64,000 nt of DNA. Source: Unio delphinus (lineage: Eukaryota > Mollusca > Bivalvia > Unionida > Unionidae). The DNA lies in the NCBI GenBank assembly GCA_029339505.1, contig JAQISU010000233.1:189001-253000 (forward strand). Reading direction: 5' to 3'. Position numbers and translations under genes: made by a program. Under the pieces are notes generated by a model that was given only the letters and a program-made list of their open reading frames with translations, had not been told where the DNA came from and did not search any database. Below, piece by piece: positions 53,439 through 64,000 of this stretch (positions are counted from its first letter, which is position 1; each line of letters begins with the position of its first letter).

Positions 53439-54111
53439 ATGTATAGAGATATGAATATAATTGATTTTTCAGCGACTAAAACAAGAGAACCAGTTAAGCA
53501 TCATGCAGCGCTACCAAACTCTATCCGCGCAATTATAATCGGACCATCTGGATCCGGTAAAACGCAATTGTTGCTCAATTTAATAATGAGATGGATGAAA
53601 TGGGATAAGTTGTATTTAATTGCCCCTAGCGTAGATGATCAACGATGCTATGAAGTGCTAAAAGATTTTAAATGAAAACGCTTCAGAGATTGCTGGTGAG
53701 AATATTATTGAATTTATTACAGATATTGACGAGGCACCATCAGTAGAAGACCTCGATGGAAGTATCAACAATTTAGTTGTATACGACGATGTAATGTTAG
53801 ATAAACAAAAAACACCAGCTAGAATATTTTCCCGAGGCAGACATAAAAACACGGACGTGATCTATGTCACTCAACGCTACACTCAGATTCCAAAAGTGAT
53901 TCGCGATAATTGTAATGTGTTGTGTGTGTTTAATGGAGTTGATACACATACGCTACGAAATATTTGGCAGACATGGTGTTCCGATATGGACTTCAATCAA
54001 TTTAGAAATTTCTTTAGTCACGCTCAGTCTACCTCACACGGATTTATAACAATAAATTTACATGACCCTAGGACACGATATCGTATCGGATTGGATCAAA
54101 TATTCGATTGA
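53439..54111 (+). CDS. A32/FtsK-type DNA-packaging ATPase (single-base frameshift)
   Basis: The first ORF (53439-53675) starts MYRDMNIIDFSATKTREPVK. A second ATG at 53451 may be used, since it leaves more room for a promoter. P-loop GPSGSGKT is at residues 35-42, followed by APSVDDQRCYEVLKDF. A one-base insertion at ~53672 ends that frame. The rest is read in the next frame: VVYDDVMLDKQ (Walker B, D-D), the SRGRHKNTDVIYVTQRYTQI sensor region, and DLDQIF-like GLDQIFD at the end. It powers genome packaging in Mavericks. Its last ~14 codons are inside the right TIR. Confidence 0.88.
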
Positions 54112-54350
54112 AATCCTAAAAGGATTTTCATCGTAGTGATTTTCATTGTTGATGATTTTATCATTGACCCAGAACTGAAAGTTCTAGCAGCAGAGGGGTG
54201 AATGACAACGACGTTGGCGTCATTATTTTTTGGCCTGTTTCGGGGTTAAGCCCTAATCCATTGAAATCTTGTTCAAAACGTTATCTGATTCACCCCTAAT
54301 TCATTGAAAACATGTTCAAAAATGTTGTCTGATTCGCCCCCTCTGCTGCT
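54068..54350 (-). repeat. Element C right TIR (283 bp) with TSD AGTGT just outside
   Basis: Inverted match to 39789-40071. It overlaps the 3' end of the ATPase gene. Hairpins AAATCCTAAAAGGATTT and AGAACTGAAAGTTCT follow the ATPase stop and may end its transcript. Confidence 0.95.
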
Positions 54351-54355
54351 AGTGT

Positions 54356-55343
54356 GGACTATAAATTAATCACACGAGTGGAAATAGTGCAATTGATAGG
54401 TAGAAAAAGCTGTTTTTCGCAGCTTGTAAAGACACGATCCTGTTCTCAGGATTGACAAGCAATCCTCAGCGATCCATCGTCTTGCTTTTTCTTGTCGATG
54501 CTGCAAGGAACTATATCAGACAAATGGCCAAAGACAGAAAAAACTTGCTAAGGAACTATTCAGGGGTTTGAATTTCGGCTCTTGAGAACTAGACCATGCT
54601 ATACACAGAGATAAGCGAAGCAAAGATGACATTTAAAAGACAGACAGGAAATACTTCTGGCATAAACGCCAGACTCAGTAGAGATGAAACAATGCCTACA
54701 AGCAGCAAAACTCAGATGGGAACAACATCTGCAGCATCGGTGAGGGAAAGATCCCCACGATTTCCTGACTCATAGTCAATTTTGCTAGAAGACGAACATG
54801 GTCCGTATTTAGCTCTCTCTCTCTGATATATAAGTCTGCAAAAGAACAGACAGTTTAGTAATTCAAAAAAAAAAAACCACCCACCTCAACAACAATTAGA
54901 CAAAATAAAAACTATCTCATGAAGAATTTGAGGCGCACAATAGCAACTTACAAGAAAATGTGAACTATCTCACGGAATGAATACATTTTCATAGACTTTA
55001 CTTTGCATTAGTTATCTTTGTCCCTTTGCTTCGCAATGTCGAAAGAAATTGAGATTATATCCATGTTCACTGTAAACCTCCGGTGGCCCCCCCCCCCCTC
55101 CACCACCACAAAACAAACCCTTAAAAATAACGTATAAAGAATATCGTAGTGTGTTTGTTATTTCTGTGATCTTAAATGCTTTCGCGAATGTGAGTAAATA
55201 ACAGTGATTCCCAGTACTATATTCTTCTAGAAGCAAAGAATATTTTGATACGCAGTTTTAGAGCAAAAGATGGATAAAACAAGTAATTTATTGTGTATGG
55301 TGTTCATCTTAAAGTATTAACAAGTGAAAATATGCTTTGTCCA

Positions 55344-55344
<1 letters not shown>
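54356..55344. other. Host flank to the right of element C
   Basis: No gene recognised. Some longer stretches around 54480-54770 are less AT-rich than their surroundings, but all frames are stopped. A poly-C run lies near 55089. Confidence 0.35.
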
Positions 55345-55345
<1 letters not shown>

Positions 55346-55401
<56 letters not shown>

Positions 55402-55419
55402 CCCAACACACACACTCAC

Positions 55420-55506
<87 letters not shown>
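55346..55506. repeat. (CT)n then (TA)n microsatellites, left half of a split TA tract
   Basis: (CT)n at 55346-55396 and (TA)n at 55421-55506. The TA tract is interrupted by the LTR element and resumes at 58939. Confidence 0.95.
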
Positions 55507-55509
<3 letters not shown>

Positions 55510-56130
55510 AATAAATTTGGAGTAAGTGTTAGTGAATTTGAACCATGCTTGGGTCGTTAGTAGTGATTTTGGGTACAAGCCGAATGACTGTCCCTTTTCG
55601 TAACATAGTCCATATTAAAATTCAGTGGTGTATACAAGTAGTGTGATTGAAAAGGCAGCATTTATGGTTGGAAATCAGTAAATTATAGAATGGAATCAAT
55701 AAGTTGGAACTTGGTAGGTACCGTTTATGTGGCCATAGTGGAAAATTGGCGTATGTATATGAGTGTGATACGCCGGAAATTCTGTGGATGGACTGGCCTA
55801 GGGTCGCGCAGTTAAATATTTCCCAGTTAGTAAGGGAATGCTGGTGTAATTTCTATGGCATGACAAGCTATCGGTACGGAAAACGGATGATAATGAAGAA
55901 AAACCATGTAAAGGTGCAGTTAATGGACGTTTGGGCAAGTTGTCTCCTCTGGGTCGCCCATTGATTACAGCAAAGATTAATAATTATAGCAGACACGTCT
56001 TTCTTTCCATTTTACAACTCAAGTTGTATGGAAGTCTTTGGAAATTTGGGGAAAACATATGACTTCCAGCGTGACTCGCGCCAGGGTTTTGACACCGCTC
56101 GGTCAAGTGAATACCCCTGTGCTTGTAACA
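55507..56130 (+). repeat. 5' LTR, 624 bp
   Basis: TG...CA bounded and apparently base-for-base identical to 58315-58938. The ORFs in it (for example 55704-55964) also occur in the other copy and are not genes. Confidence 0.93.
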
Positions 56131-58314
56131 AGAAAAATTTCTGGTGGCAGCGTTTTGGGATATGTGTGAATAGTTCTGTCATGGTTTGCAATTTATTCAG
56201 AGTTATTATGTGTGAAACTGACTATTGCTTCGCATTTGGAAAGAAAGAGGAAAGAAATATTATGGCTAGTGCGACTTTAACTTCGTTTATTGAGATTTCG
56301 CGACATTTGGTCTGCGAGAGTAGATATATGCATTTGCTGCTGAGAAGGATTTTTAAGAGGAGTACTATGTTCAAGCAGGATGGAGTGTTTTATCCGGGAT
56401 ATAATACAGCGATGGCAAGAATTGTATTGGTGTAGGTCGCGCAGATTGCGAGATCTAAGTCAGTTGGAGGTAAAAGCGTGAGACAGTGCACACGCGGTTT
56501 CCATTTCTCCTCGACACGTGGGGGTTAAAACAGGGCCAAGTGATACTTTTGGTTCTTTTTAATAGGCTGGAATTGCTAAAATGTGGACGACAATCATTGG
56601 CCACGGAATTGTAACATGCTGGAATGATGAAAATGTCTGTAATTGTTTTGTTTTTGTACAAACTGATAGGAACCGCTAATGAATGGGTTTGACAACACCC
56701 CCCCCCCGCCGTGTTGTGTATAATTGAGGAGATTGGATTTTATAACATCAACAACAATAAGAACAATAAGAACAACATACATAAATTTGATATAAGCGTC
56801 ATACACCGGTAGAAGTGGCCAATAAAAGTTTTAAATGGGTGGGTAATAATTTTTCCCCGTAATTATTACATGGATGGGTTGAGACATATTGTCTACGGGT
56901 GACAATTAAAAGCCGCGCAGTTACAATTAAATCAGAATGCGCCCAAAGGCTATGTAAATAATTTGATTATTGGTGTGATTATTTGTTTTATATTTTTAAA
57001 TTCTGTAACGACAGATGTCGGTCTTGATTGGGGTTTTATTATTGTATGTATTACTTTTATAATTTGTAATCATGTGGTGTTAGAGCAGAAAAGTTCTAGA
57101 AGTTGTTGCTGCATGAGACCAGGTGGTAAATTAAGTCTAGTCGTTTGAATTGTGCTTGGAGTTAAACATGGCTGAATTGAAAGAAAATAAGGGTATTATG
57201 TATGGGTGTTTGGAGGCTGGTGGACTATTTGTTTATTTTTATTTTTGTGTTGCTGTAGGGTACGGTTAAGTGGTGAAAAGATGATTGAAAAGGCAGTGTC
57301 AAGTCTAGCGTTCTGTTGGTGACAATAGGGTCGCGCCAGATGGGCGTTGAAGTCATGGTTGACTTATTTTTGAGGTTCTTAAGAGGTCGTGTTTCATTTG
57401 CAGAACGCATTCTCTAACCTCGTGGGGTAGTACAGGACGGAACCTGTATTTTGTTTGTCATTGAACTGTTAGCGACTTGCCAGTTGAGAATTGATTTATA
57501 CAGAGCACATTAAGAAGGAAGGAAGAAATCGTCTACACGCATCTTCATGATCATATATGGTTCAGCGAGGTTTTCATCATGCATAGTTTGACTTGTCTGC
57601 ATGAATGGAATGGTGTCAATTTGGAAAACTGTGAAGGACAATTCAAAGCACGTGTTAGTTATTTAGCAGCATGAAGAAATTGTAGTGCACACCACAATTA
57701 TAGTTGAATCGTGATGTGATGGTGTTCCAAACTTTAGCGTTTGGGGATAGGTTTTCTTAGGGATTTAGGTAACAACTGGTGTGGAATTTGTAGTGAATTA
57801 ACAGTGAAAGAAACAAATAGGATCATCTGGCACAGACTGAGTTGAAAAATATTTGGGCATTGAAGTCATGGTTGACTTGTTGGAGGTTAGTAAGAGAAGG
57901 TGTCTCTGAAGAACGCTAACCTCGTGATGTGTACAGGTGTACCAAGGTCTATTAGGAGAACGTGTGTCCTGGTGGAAACGCAATCTCCAGACCAGAGTTT
58001 TAATGTAAAGAGGAATGGTTCTGGTTGCATTTGATGTCTGTTGTTAGAGACCTATGCTTAGACAAGTCAATTTCGAGGAAGTCGTGAGGGAGTTTGAACC
58101 CGACTAAGTGGTTGAAACATTATTTCATCTTGGATTCAACTTGTTTAGATTTGGATAGTTTATGTTGTTGTATATAATCATATTGGTAATCGTTTATCGG
58201 GTGTGGGGTTAAATTTAGGAAAAAAAAAAAAACAAACTTCAAATTGTGATTTAGATCACAGAAATGTGGCGTTTGTGTCACTCGGGACGAGTGATCTTTT
58301 AAAGGCGGGGGTAA
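56131..58314 (+). other. Interior of the LTR element, non-coding
   Basis: Only short ORFs. It includes two diverged copies of a ~75 bp stretch with TTGAAGTCATGGTTGACTT...CTAACCTCGTG (about 57345-57425 and 57858-57935), which suggests internal duplication of packaging or leader sequence. Confidence 0.6.
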
Positions 58315-58934
58315 TGTAATAAATTTGGAGTAAGTGTTAGTGAATTTGAACCATGCTTGGGTCGTTAGTAGTGATTTTGGGTACAAGCCGAATGACTGTC
58401 CCTTTTCGTAACATAGTCCATATTAAAATTCAGTGGTGTATACAAGTAGTGTGATTGAAAAGGCAGCATTTATGGTTGGAAATCAGTAAATTATAGAATG
58501 GAATCAATAAGTTGGAACTTGGTAGGTACCGTTTATGTGGCCATAGTGGAAAATTGGCGTATGTATATGAGTGTGATACGCCGGAAATTCTGTGGATGGA
58601 CTGGCCTAGGGTCGCGCAGTTAAATATTTCCCAGTTAGTAAGGGAATGCTGGTGTAATTTCTATGGCATGACAAGCTATCGGTACGGAAAACGGATGATA
58701 ATGAAGAAAAACCATGTAAAGGTGCAGTTAATGGACGTTTGGGCAAGTTGTCTCCTCTGGGTCGCCCATTGATTACAGCAAAGATTAATAATTATAGCAG
58801 ACACGTCTTTCTTTCCATTTTACAACTCAAGTTGTATGGAAGTCTTTGGAAATTTGGGGAAAACATATGACTTCCAGCGTGACTCGCGCCAGGGTTTTGA
58901 CACCGCTCGGTCAAGTGAATACCCCTGTGCTTGT

Positions 58935-58938
<4 letters not shown>
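58315..58938 (+). repeat. 3' LTR, 624 bp
   Basis: Direct copy of 55507-56130. Confidence 0.93.

Positions 58939-59004
<66 letters not shown>
58939..59004. repeat. (TA)n microsatellite, right half of the split tract
   Basis: Continues the 55421-55506 tract on the other side of the LTR element. Confidence 0.95.
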
Positions 59005-59007
<3 letters not shown>

Positions 59008-59507
59008 CTTTGTGTTTCAGTTGTTTTATGGGTTTCTTCATGGGAAAACATTACATTGCGTTAATATATGGTATTTAAGCTAATTTGCTTATGTGACTTC
59101 ACTTTGGATATATTCTGAGTTCCTATTTTTCTTTAGTTTTGATTTTCTCCGTTTCATTTTGCATTGTTTTAATTGTACATTCATTTGCACATCAGGAATT
59201 ACTTGATACTTATTTTTATAATTTGTGCTAATTGCTTTTAAAGTATCGTCTTGTTCACTATGCAATATGTCTTTTCATTTGCTGTAATTAATTGGCACAT
59301 GCCGTTTGTGAATAAGTTATGAACCTTAAAGTTGAATGCATTGGGCATTATGATTTTATAGCATTTAAACCGGAGGAATCTCAGTAAAGGATCACTTCGA
59401 CGTTGTATGTCAGTATTAAAACTTCAAATTTCATGTAATATTCTATTAGTTTGATTGTTTGTTTATGCAAATGTGTTTGATATTACTATGTTTCATATTA
59501 TGTATTG

Positions 59508-59609
59508 TTTATACAATTCCGTGGAAATGTGTTGATGCTAGAGTTGTTACGCAATTAGTTTATTCAATTTCATGGGAATGTGTTGATGCTAGAGTTGTTA
59601 TGCAATTTT
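59508..59609. repeat. ~51 bp direct tandem duplication
   Basis: Two copies around GGAAATGTGTTGATGCTAGA followed by GTTGTTA. Confidence 0.85.
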
Positions 59610-60067
59610 TCTTTTTCAATTTTGCAGTTATTTGTTCATTAGTAAAATTGATTGCATGCGGCACAAATTTCAGATGTGTAGAATTTCATAGGGTTATATG
59701 AAATAAATATGAAATAATTTAATTTGTCTGTTTGGACGATACTGTTTATCGTGAGTTCACAATAAATACCGAATTATATTGAATCCTGAAATTTTGAAGA
59801 AGAAACAACCTTGTAGATTAAGGATTGAAGTGAGTTATGATTTGTGGATTTTATGCAATAGTAATTGAACATGTAGTAGCATGTGGTAGTTTTCGATAGA
59901 ACGCTCACGTGGCAATTATGATCTGTCGCTATAAAGCGAGGGCAAGATACTACTGTAGTAAGTCAGATTTACGCAGTGTCTGGATAGCTAGTATGGTCTG
60001 AGTAAAGTAAGAGAAGGAATTTTATATACATTTTGAACGTGGTTTGTCCTTTAAGGAAACAGCTTTC

Positions 60068-60068
<1 letters not shown>

Positions 60069-60102
<34 letters not shown>

Positions 60103-60123
60103 GAGACAGAGAGAGAGAGAGAG
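60069..60123. repeat. (GA)n/(CAGA)n microsatellite
   Basis: Imperfect purine tract mixing GA and CAGA units. Confidence 0.9.
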
Positions 60124-61152
60124 AATCCAGAAGAAGAGAAGTGACGAGTGAAGTCCAGAAAAAGTGGAAGTGACGATTCTGAAAAAGAGGACTAGGAAGT
60201 TCAACAAGGATACGGTAGTCGTAATACGAAACGTTGGAACACATCGACATGAATGTGATGCAATCAGTCGTATACACTGCGGTTTTGTTTTACCGCTCGT
60301 TATAATGATGAAATAAATCCAAATTTGACACTGCTATTAACTCCTGTTGATACAACTTATGTTGAATTGACATCACCACTATTACTTTGGTTGATTATTT
60401 TTTTCTTTTTCTTGTCTAAGTGGTCTCGTATTGCAATATTTCTTCTCAATAATATTGCCTAGTTCTCTGTTGATATGTTATCTACTCACTCACACCAGGT
60501 CATAACATCGAAGAGGTCATTTCCTAGATAACATAGTTAAATGCAATTAACATCCACTCTTACTAAAAAGGAGACGTTACTTGAATACGGTGAACTCTGA
60601 AGCAATCATGTGCAATATATGCAAAGTCAGCAGTACTGTAGCCTTATACTGCATTAGATGTGGAAAGAAGGCAAGGAATATTAACATCAGTTTAAGTTGT
60701 TCAATATACAATAGTTCAATTATAATGGTTGAAATGAAAGCTATAACTATACCATACCACAATTATTTCTAGCCAATTCTTTCAAACCTTAAGATGGGAC
60801 ATATTGGGGAGTTTAGTACAGAAGAGAGTATCAAATTTCGTATTTTAAAATGATGGGGTCACATAGCACATTCTAATTTATATAATAAAACCAATTATCA
60901 ATCTAAATCAACATAAATTTACGGTGGCCATCAGTAATGCAAATGTATTGCTTTGGTAATTTATTAAGTACAAATGTTTTCCCTTGAAAATACGCCTCTT
61001 CAACTAATCATAAGAGAGATCAATGTAGAGTAGCAAGTACTGGTGTGATATCTTATGACATCCAGTAAAATCTAATTTAAATAAAGTCACTATATTCATA
61101 GCCTAAAAATAGATTAATTCTTAGCTAATTGTATTGTCCACTTGAAATAAAG

Positions 61153-61153
<1 letters not shown>

Positions 61154-61200
<47 letters not shown>
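61154..61200. repeat. (TTA)n microsatellite
   Basis: About 15 TTA units. Confidence 0.95.
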
Positions 61201-61201
<1 letters not shown>

Positions 61202-61614
61202 ATGTACTCTCCTTACACTTTTCCATCCTATTCAGCACTGAATGGAAAGGGAGATGTGGTGAGTAAGTTACGCCATCGTGATTTACTTCAATCATTAAAC
61301 GATCATCCAAAGATTAGTTTCTGGAAAAAACTTAAATAAAGTCATTAACACATGATTATTATGATGTTTGAGAAGTGTAAGTGGAACTTCTTGTTGAAAT
61401 ATCATCGTGTTTCTGATGATTCAAATCGCAAAAAGTAAACCGTTGTCTTGATACTCTCCATATAGTGATTGTTTACCTTTACAGATGTATCGCAAATGCA
61501 GATTTGTACTTGTCTCATTATAACCTTTAGTTTTTAGTACTAATCCAAATGTGACTTTGATGATGCAAGATGCACGGTTACTTAAAACAATGTTAACAAC
61601 GTCATCTTAATCTA

Positions 61615-61735
61615 AGGTAGCCCATTCGAATATAACTCTTGTAGATCTTCTAATGTACGTGGTACCCATTTACATCCATGACCGGGAGCTTGGCCATATT
61701 TGTGAACGGATATAGTGTAATATTTCACCCCACCC
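61615..61735 (-). other. Exon-like open stretch, unidentified
   Basis: On the minus strand a frame reads KYYTISVHKYGQAPGHGC, then KWVPRTLEDLQELYSNGLP, then a stop. Composition and residue pattern (W, C, G, P, H) look coding, unlike the surrounding AT-rich DNA. No family is recognised and no splice sites are certain. It could be a terminal exon or a pseudogene fragment. Confidence 0.3.
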
Positions 61736-61939
61736 CACTCATATTTACATTTGTTAGTGATAGGTGTTCTAATCATATTTCATTAAAACGTCTGCTTCCG
61801 TGAATACTCTTGCAAATTTATCGTCTACCCTCTTTTAACAAATGTACTGCAAACTGATTCATGATACTAAAGTCTCGTGACATTTCCTTTGCCAATAACC
61901 TGATGTTTAGGCTAGAGACTTGTCTATTGTATGACAAGA

Positions 61940-62150
61940 CGTGAACCAAAGTTAAGTTATACAGATAATATGTAAACCTATGTAAAGTTTTATCGGACGA
62001 GATGCGAACACAGATCAAATTGAATCAGACAAGATGTGAACCTAAGTAAAGTTATACAGATAATATGTAAGCCTGTGTAAAGATTTATCAGACGAGATGT
62101 GAACACAGGCCAAGACAAGATGTGAACCTGGGTCAAGTTTTATCATACTA
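61940..62150. repeat. Minisatellite with GACAAGATGTGAACCTAAGT units
   Basis: Several imperfect units of ~35-75 bp containing AGACGAGATGTGAACACAG and AAAGTTATACAGATAATATG. Confidence 0.8.
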
Positions 62151-63308
62151 GGTGCAAAATGTTATCCTGAACCTGAGTAATGTTTAAGAGACTTTGTACG
62201 AGTTTTAAAATGACAGACTGGACAAAAATACAGGCCACTGGCCTTGACATTGAAACTGGAGGCTATCTTTATGAATAATAAATCCAAAATAAATGAAAGG
62301 GTACAGTTTCATGAAATTATCTTCATTGATTCAAAACTTATATCTGTACCTTATATATATCTATGTTTTCACCTACTCTGGCCTTAACCTTCTGAAAGGG
62401 AGTGGCCATGATGTGCGTTACACTTTCCATTCTTTATAATTAAATGGATAAAGTGTAATTACAAAACCTTAAGTGATTTAAAGTTCTACTCTGGACCCAA
62501 GTCAGTTATATTTTGCCTATCTGTGACCTTCACTTTGAGGTTTAGGTACGCCTATGGTTTATAATGTGTGTGTGATTTGGATTTGTAACACAGGATTTAA
62601 AACATTTCAACATATGGTTTAAAGCATACATTCTACACGTGATGTATAATGAAATGGGCATGTTGTATTACAGTATCTTTAATCTTTCAATCAATACAGC
62701 AGGAGATAAATTCCTTGTTTTCATTGTGCACAATTTTATCTGACTTATCCAAGAAATGTTAAAGGAAATATACAGTCGTATTAATTAATCTTTTAATAAA
62801 TAAAGTTATGAATATATTGTTTGTAAACATTAAAGTTATAATTATGTTAATAAATATATGTATATTGGTTGGTTAAATTACAGACTCTTCATCTTGAATG
62901 TCTGCATGTTTGAATCTTTGTCATAGATCAATGAAAAACACGTGCTTTTCAGCTGATGAAGACATTTATAGTTTTATTAAAACATAGAAGCAACAGAAAT
63001 ATTCAGATGTTAAAACAATCATGTACTGCCTACACACAATAGTTATACCAAAATAACTTCAGACTCAAATCAAGCAATTCTTCAAAAGGCAACTATTTCA
63101 AAGATAACAATACATGGACAGGTGCGTTTAGAAGATTATTATTAGTATTATTACTATTCTCTTCGTTTATGGTCTATAAATGACAATTACATTGCAAAAT
63201 CAATCACATGATCTGGTTCATGGGAAGTTATTCATTTTTAATAATTATTCTAACTTTAATTTGACTTTTATTACATTTACAAGTATCGGTATATAGTTAA
63301 AAAAATTA

Positions 63309-63405
<97 letters not shown>
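63309..63405. repeat. (CA)n(TA)n compound microsatellite
   Basis: CA tract to about 63340, then TA tract to 63405. Confidence 0.95.
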
Positions 63406-63406
<1 letters not shown>

Positions 63407-63648
63407 GAATGCGTTACACTACATTATACACTATTGAAAAATGAAAGATGGTCCCACTTTTCCTCTTCATACTTTTGCAAACTTTTATTGGATAAAGGAC
63501 AATTCATATAATGAATAAAATTAGGATATTTGATGCACAACAATAAGTGTAATTATGATAAAGTTGCAAGAAAGTTTAGGAACTTAGGCAGCTGATCAAA
63601 ATTGTTAGTTCCTCAACAAAACTTTCTTGTATTACAATAAAAGTTGTG

Positions 63649-63730
63649 ATCCACACAACAAGTGATTTAATAAGTCTTAATTAACTAGCATCCACACAAC
63701 AAATGATTTCATAAGTCTTAATTAACTAGC
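63649..63730. repeat. 41 bp direct tandem duplication
   Basis: Two copies of ATCCACACAACAAGTGATTT followed by AATAAGTCTTAATTAACTAG. Confidence 0.85.
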
Positions 63731-63851
63731 GTCTCATACAATAAGTGCATAATATTTGTGTTATCCCATACTTTAAAAAACTACATTTTCCATCATCTAT
63801 GAACTGTATTATTTTCTTTTTAACGGAAAGAAACAAATTTGTGAAAATAAC

Positions 63852-63857
<6 letters not shown>

Positions 63858-63901
<44 letters not shown>
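63858..63901. repeat. (TA)n microsatellite
   Basis: Pure TA tract near the right edge. Confidence 0.95.
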
Positions 63902-63903
<2 letters not shown>

Positions 63904-64000
63904 GTGAACACGAACCAATTTTGTATTCTTTTTTGCAATGTTATCAAAAAATGAATGAATGTTTTCACTTCTTATCACTTACAGTACACACTGACTGTCT

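Larger units (their letters stand above)
39789..54350 (+). mobile_element. Maverick/Polinton (adintovirus-like) element C, nearly complete
   Basis: A 14,562 bp element bounded by 283 bp TIRs that begin AGCAGCAGAGG, flanked by a perfect 5 bp TSD AGTGT (39784-39788 and 54351-54355; six bases if the shared T is counted). It encodes the full integrating-virus set: PolB, integrase, A32-like ATPase, adenain-like protease, double-jelly-roll MCP, penton-like protein, fibre-like protein, pVI- and pX-like proteins and PLA2. PolB-helicase, MCP, protease, pVI-like, 320-aa and PLA2 genes are open. Integrase, ATPase, penton, fibre, pX and the HNH junction have one break each. It is the youngest of the three. 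Confidence 0.96.
55507..58938 (+). mobile_element. Non-autonomous LTR retrotransposon with apparently identical LTRs
   Basis: A 3,432 bp element: 624 bp direct repeats at both ends (TGTAATAAAT...TTGTAACA, canonical TG...CA) around a 2,184 bp interior. A PBS-like TGGTGGCAGCG lies ~10 bp after the 5' LTR, and a purine-rich AAAGGCGGGGG tract just before the 3' LTR sets the plus orientation. No gag, protease, RT or integrase motif is readable in any frame, so it must rely on a partner element. The TSD cannot be sized because the insertion lies in (TA)n. Confidence 0.9.
59005..63308. other. Intergenic DNA, right part of the window
   Basis: No complete gene. It holds a ~51 bp duplication (59508-59609), a (GA)/(CAGA)n tract (60069-60123), a (TTA)n tract (61154-61200), a minisatellite (about 61940-62150) and one exon-like stretch (61615-61735, minus). 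Confidence 0.4.

Noticed and set aside
10646..54350. Ty3/Gypsy retrotransposon as the source of the integrase
   Set aside because: The integrase sits with PolB, MCP, protease and packaging ATPase between long TIRs and there is no reverse transcriptase; this is a Maverick.
55704..55964. 86-aa ORF present twice (also 58512-58772)
   Set aside because: It lies entirely inside the LTRs, matches no known family, and is duplicated only because the LTRs are identical.
56141..56151. Naming the tRNA that primes the LTR element
   Set aside because: A TGGTGGCAGCG stretch is well placed as a primer-binding site, but the matching tRNA cannot be identified reliably from memory.

Overview
The window is metazoan nuclear DNA, most likely from a lophotrochozoan and probably a bivalve mollusc. 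It is AT-rich and full of simple repeats. One intron-containing host gene of the IFI44-like/TLDc family, a family expanded in bivalves, lies at the left edge. The species cannot be determined from the sequence. There is no sign of a prokaryotic or organellar replicon.

Layout. (1) 1-7.5 kb: five coding exons of an IFI44-like GTPase gene on the minus strand, running off the left edge, with large microsatellites in the introns. (2) 7.5-10.6 kb: intergenic. (3) 10.65-24.67 kb: Maverick/Polinton (adintovirus-like) element A, with ~190 bp terminal inverted repeats (TIRs) and a full but heavily degraded gene set. (4) 24.7-31.6 kb: intergenic, holding a 1.2 kb foldback MITE (29941-31144) with ~390 bp arms and a 9 bp target-site duplication (TSD). 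(5) 31.65-39.49 kb: Maverick element B, opposite orientation to A, with a large internal deletion that removed the capsid block. (6) 39.79-54.35 kb: Maverick element C, same orientation as B, with 283 bp TIRs, a perfect 5 bp TSD and mostly long ORFs. (7) 55.51-58.94 kb: a non-autonomous LTR retrotransposon with 624 bp LTRs that look identical, inserted into a (TA)n tract. (8) 59-64 kb: intergenic, repeat-rich.

The Mavericks. Element C shows the gene plan best. A long minus-strand block runs from the centre to the left TIR: an HNH homing-type endonuclease, two small proteins, a 320-aa structural protein, a pVI-like protein, the double-jelly-roll major capsid protein, a pX-like core protein, an adenain-like protease, a fibre-like protein, a membrane protein and a penton/minor-capsid-like protein. 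The right half holds a plus-strand family B DNA polymerase fused to an SF1 helicase and followed by an HNH nuclease domain. Then come a minus-strand retrovirus-type integrase, a zinc-ribbon/phospholipase A2 protein, and a plus-strand A32/FtsK-type packaging ATPase ending at the right TIR. The set covers integration (integrase, TIRs), replication (polymerase-helicase-HNH) and virion assembly (MCP, penton, protease, ATPase, core proteins, PLA2). Element C is still not clearly functional: the integrase has an early stop, and the ATPase, penton, fibre, pX and HNH frames are each broken by one-base differences, nearly all in homopolymers.

The most notable points are: the polymerase-helicase-HNH architecture with an atypical polymerase motif C; an 81 bp coding repeat giving a basic N-terminal array; three related Mavericks with different TIRs within 44 kb next to an IFI44-like gene; a TIR that overlaps the ATPase gene; a 26 bp x3 iteron-like repeat; a zinc-ribbon reading frame found only in A; and a 54 bp templated insertion inside B.
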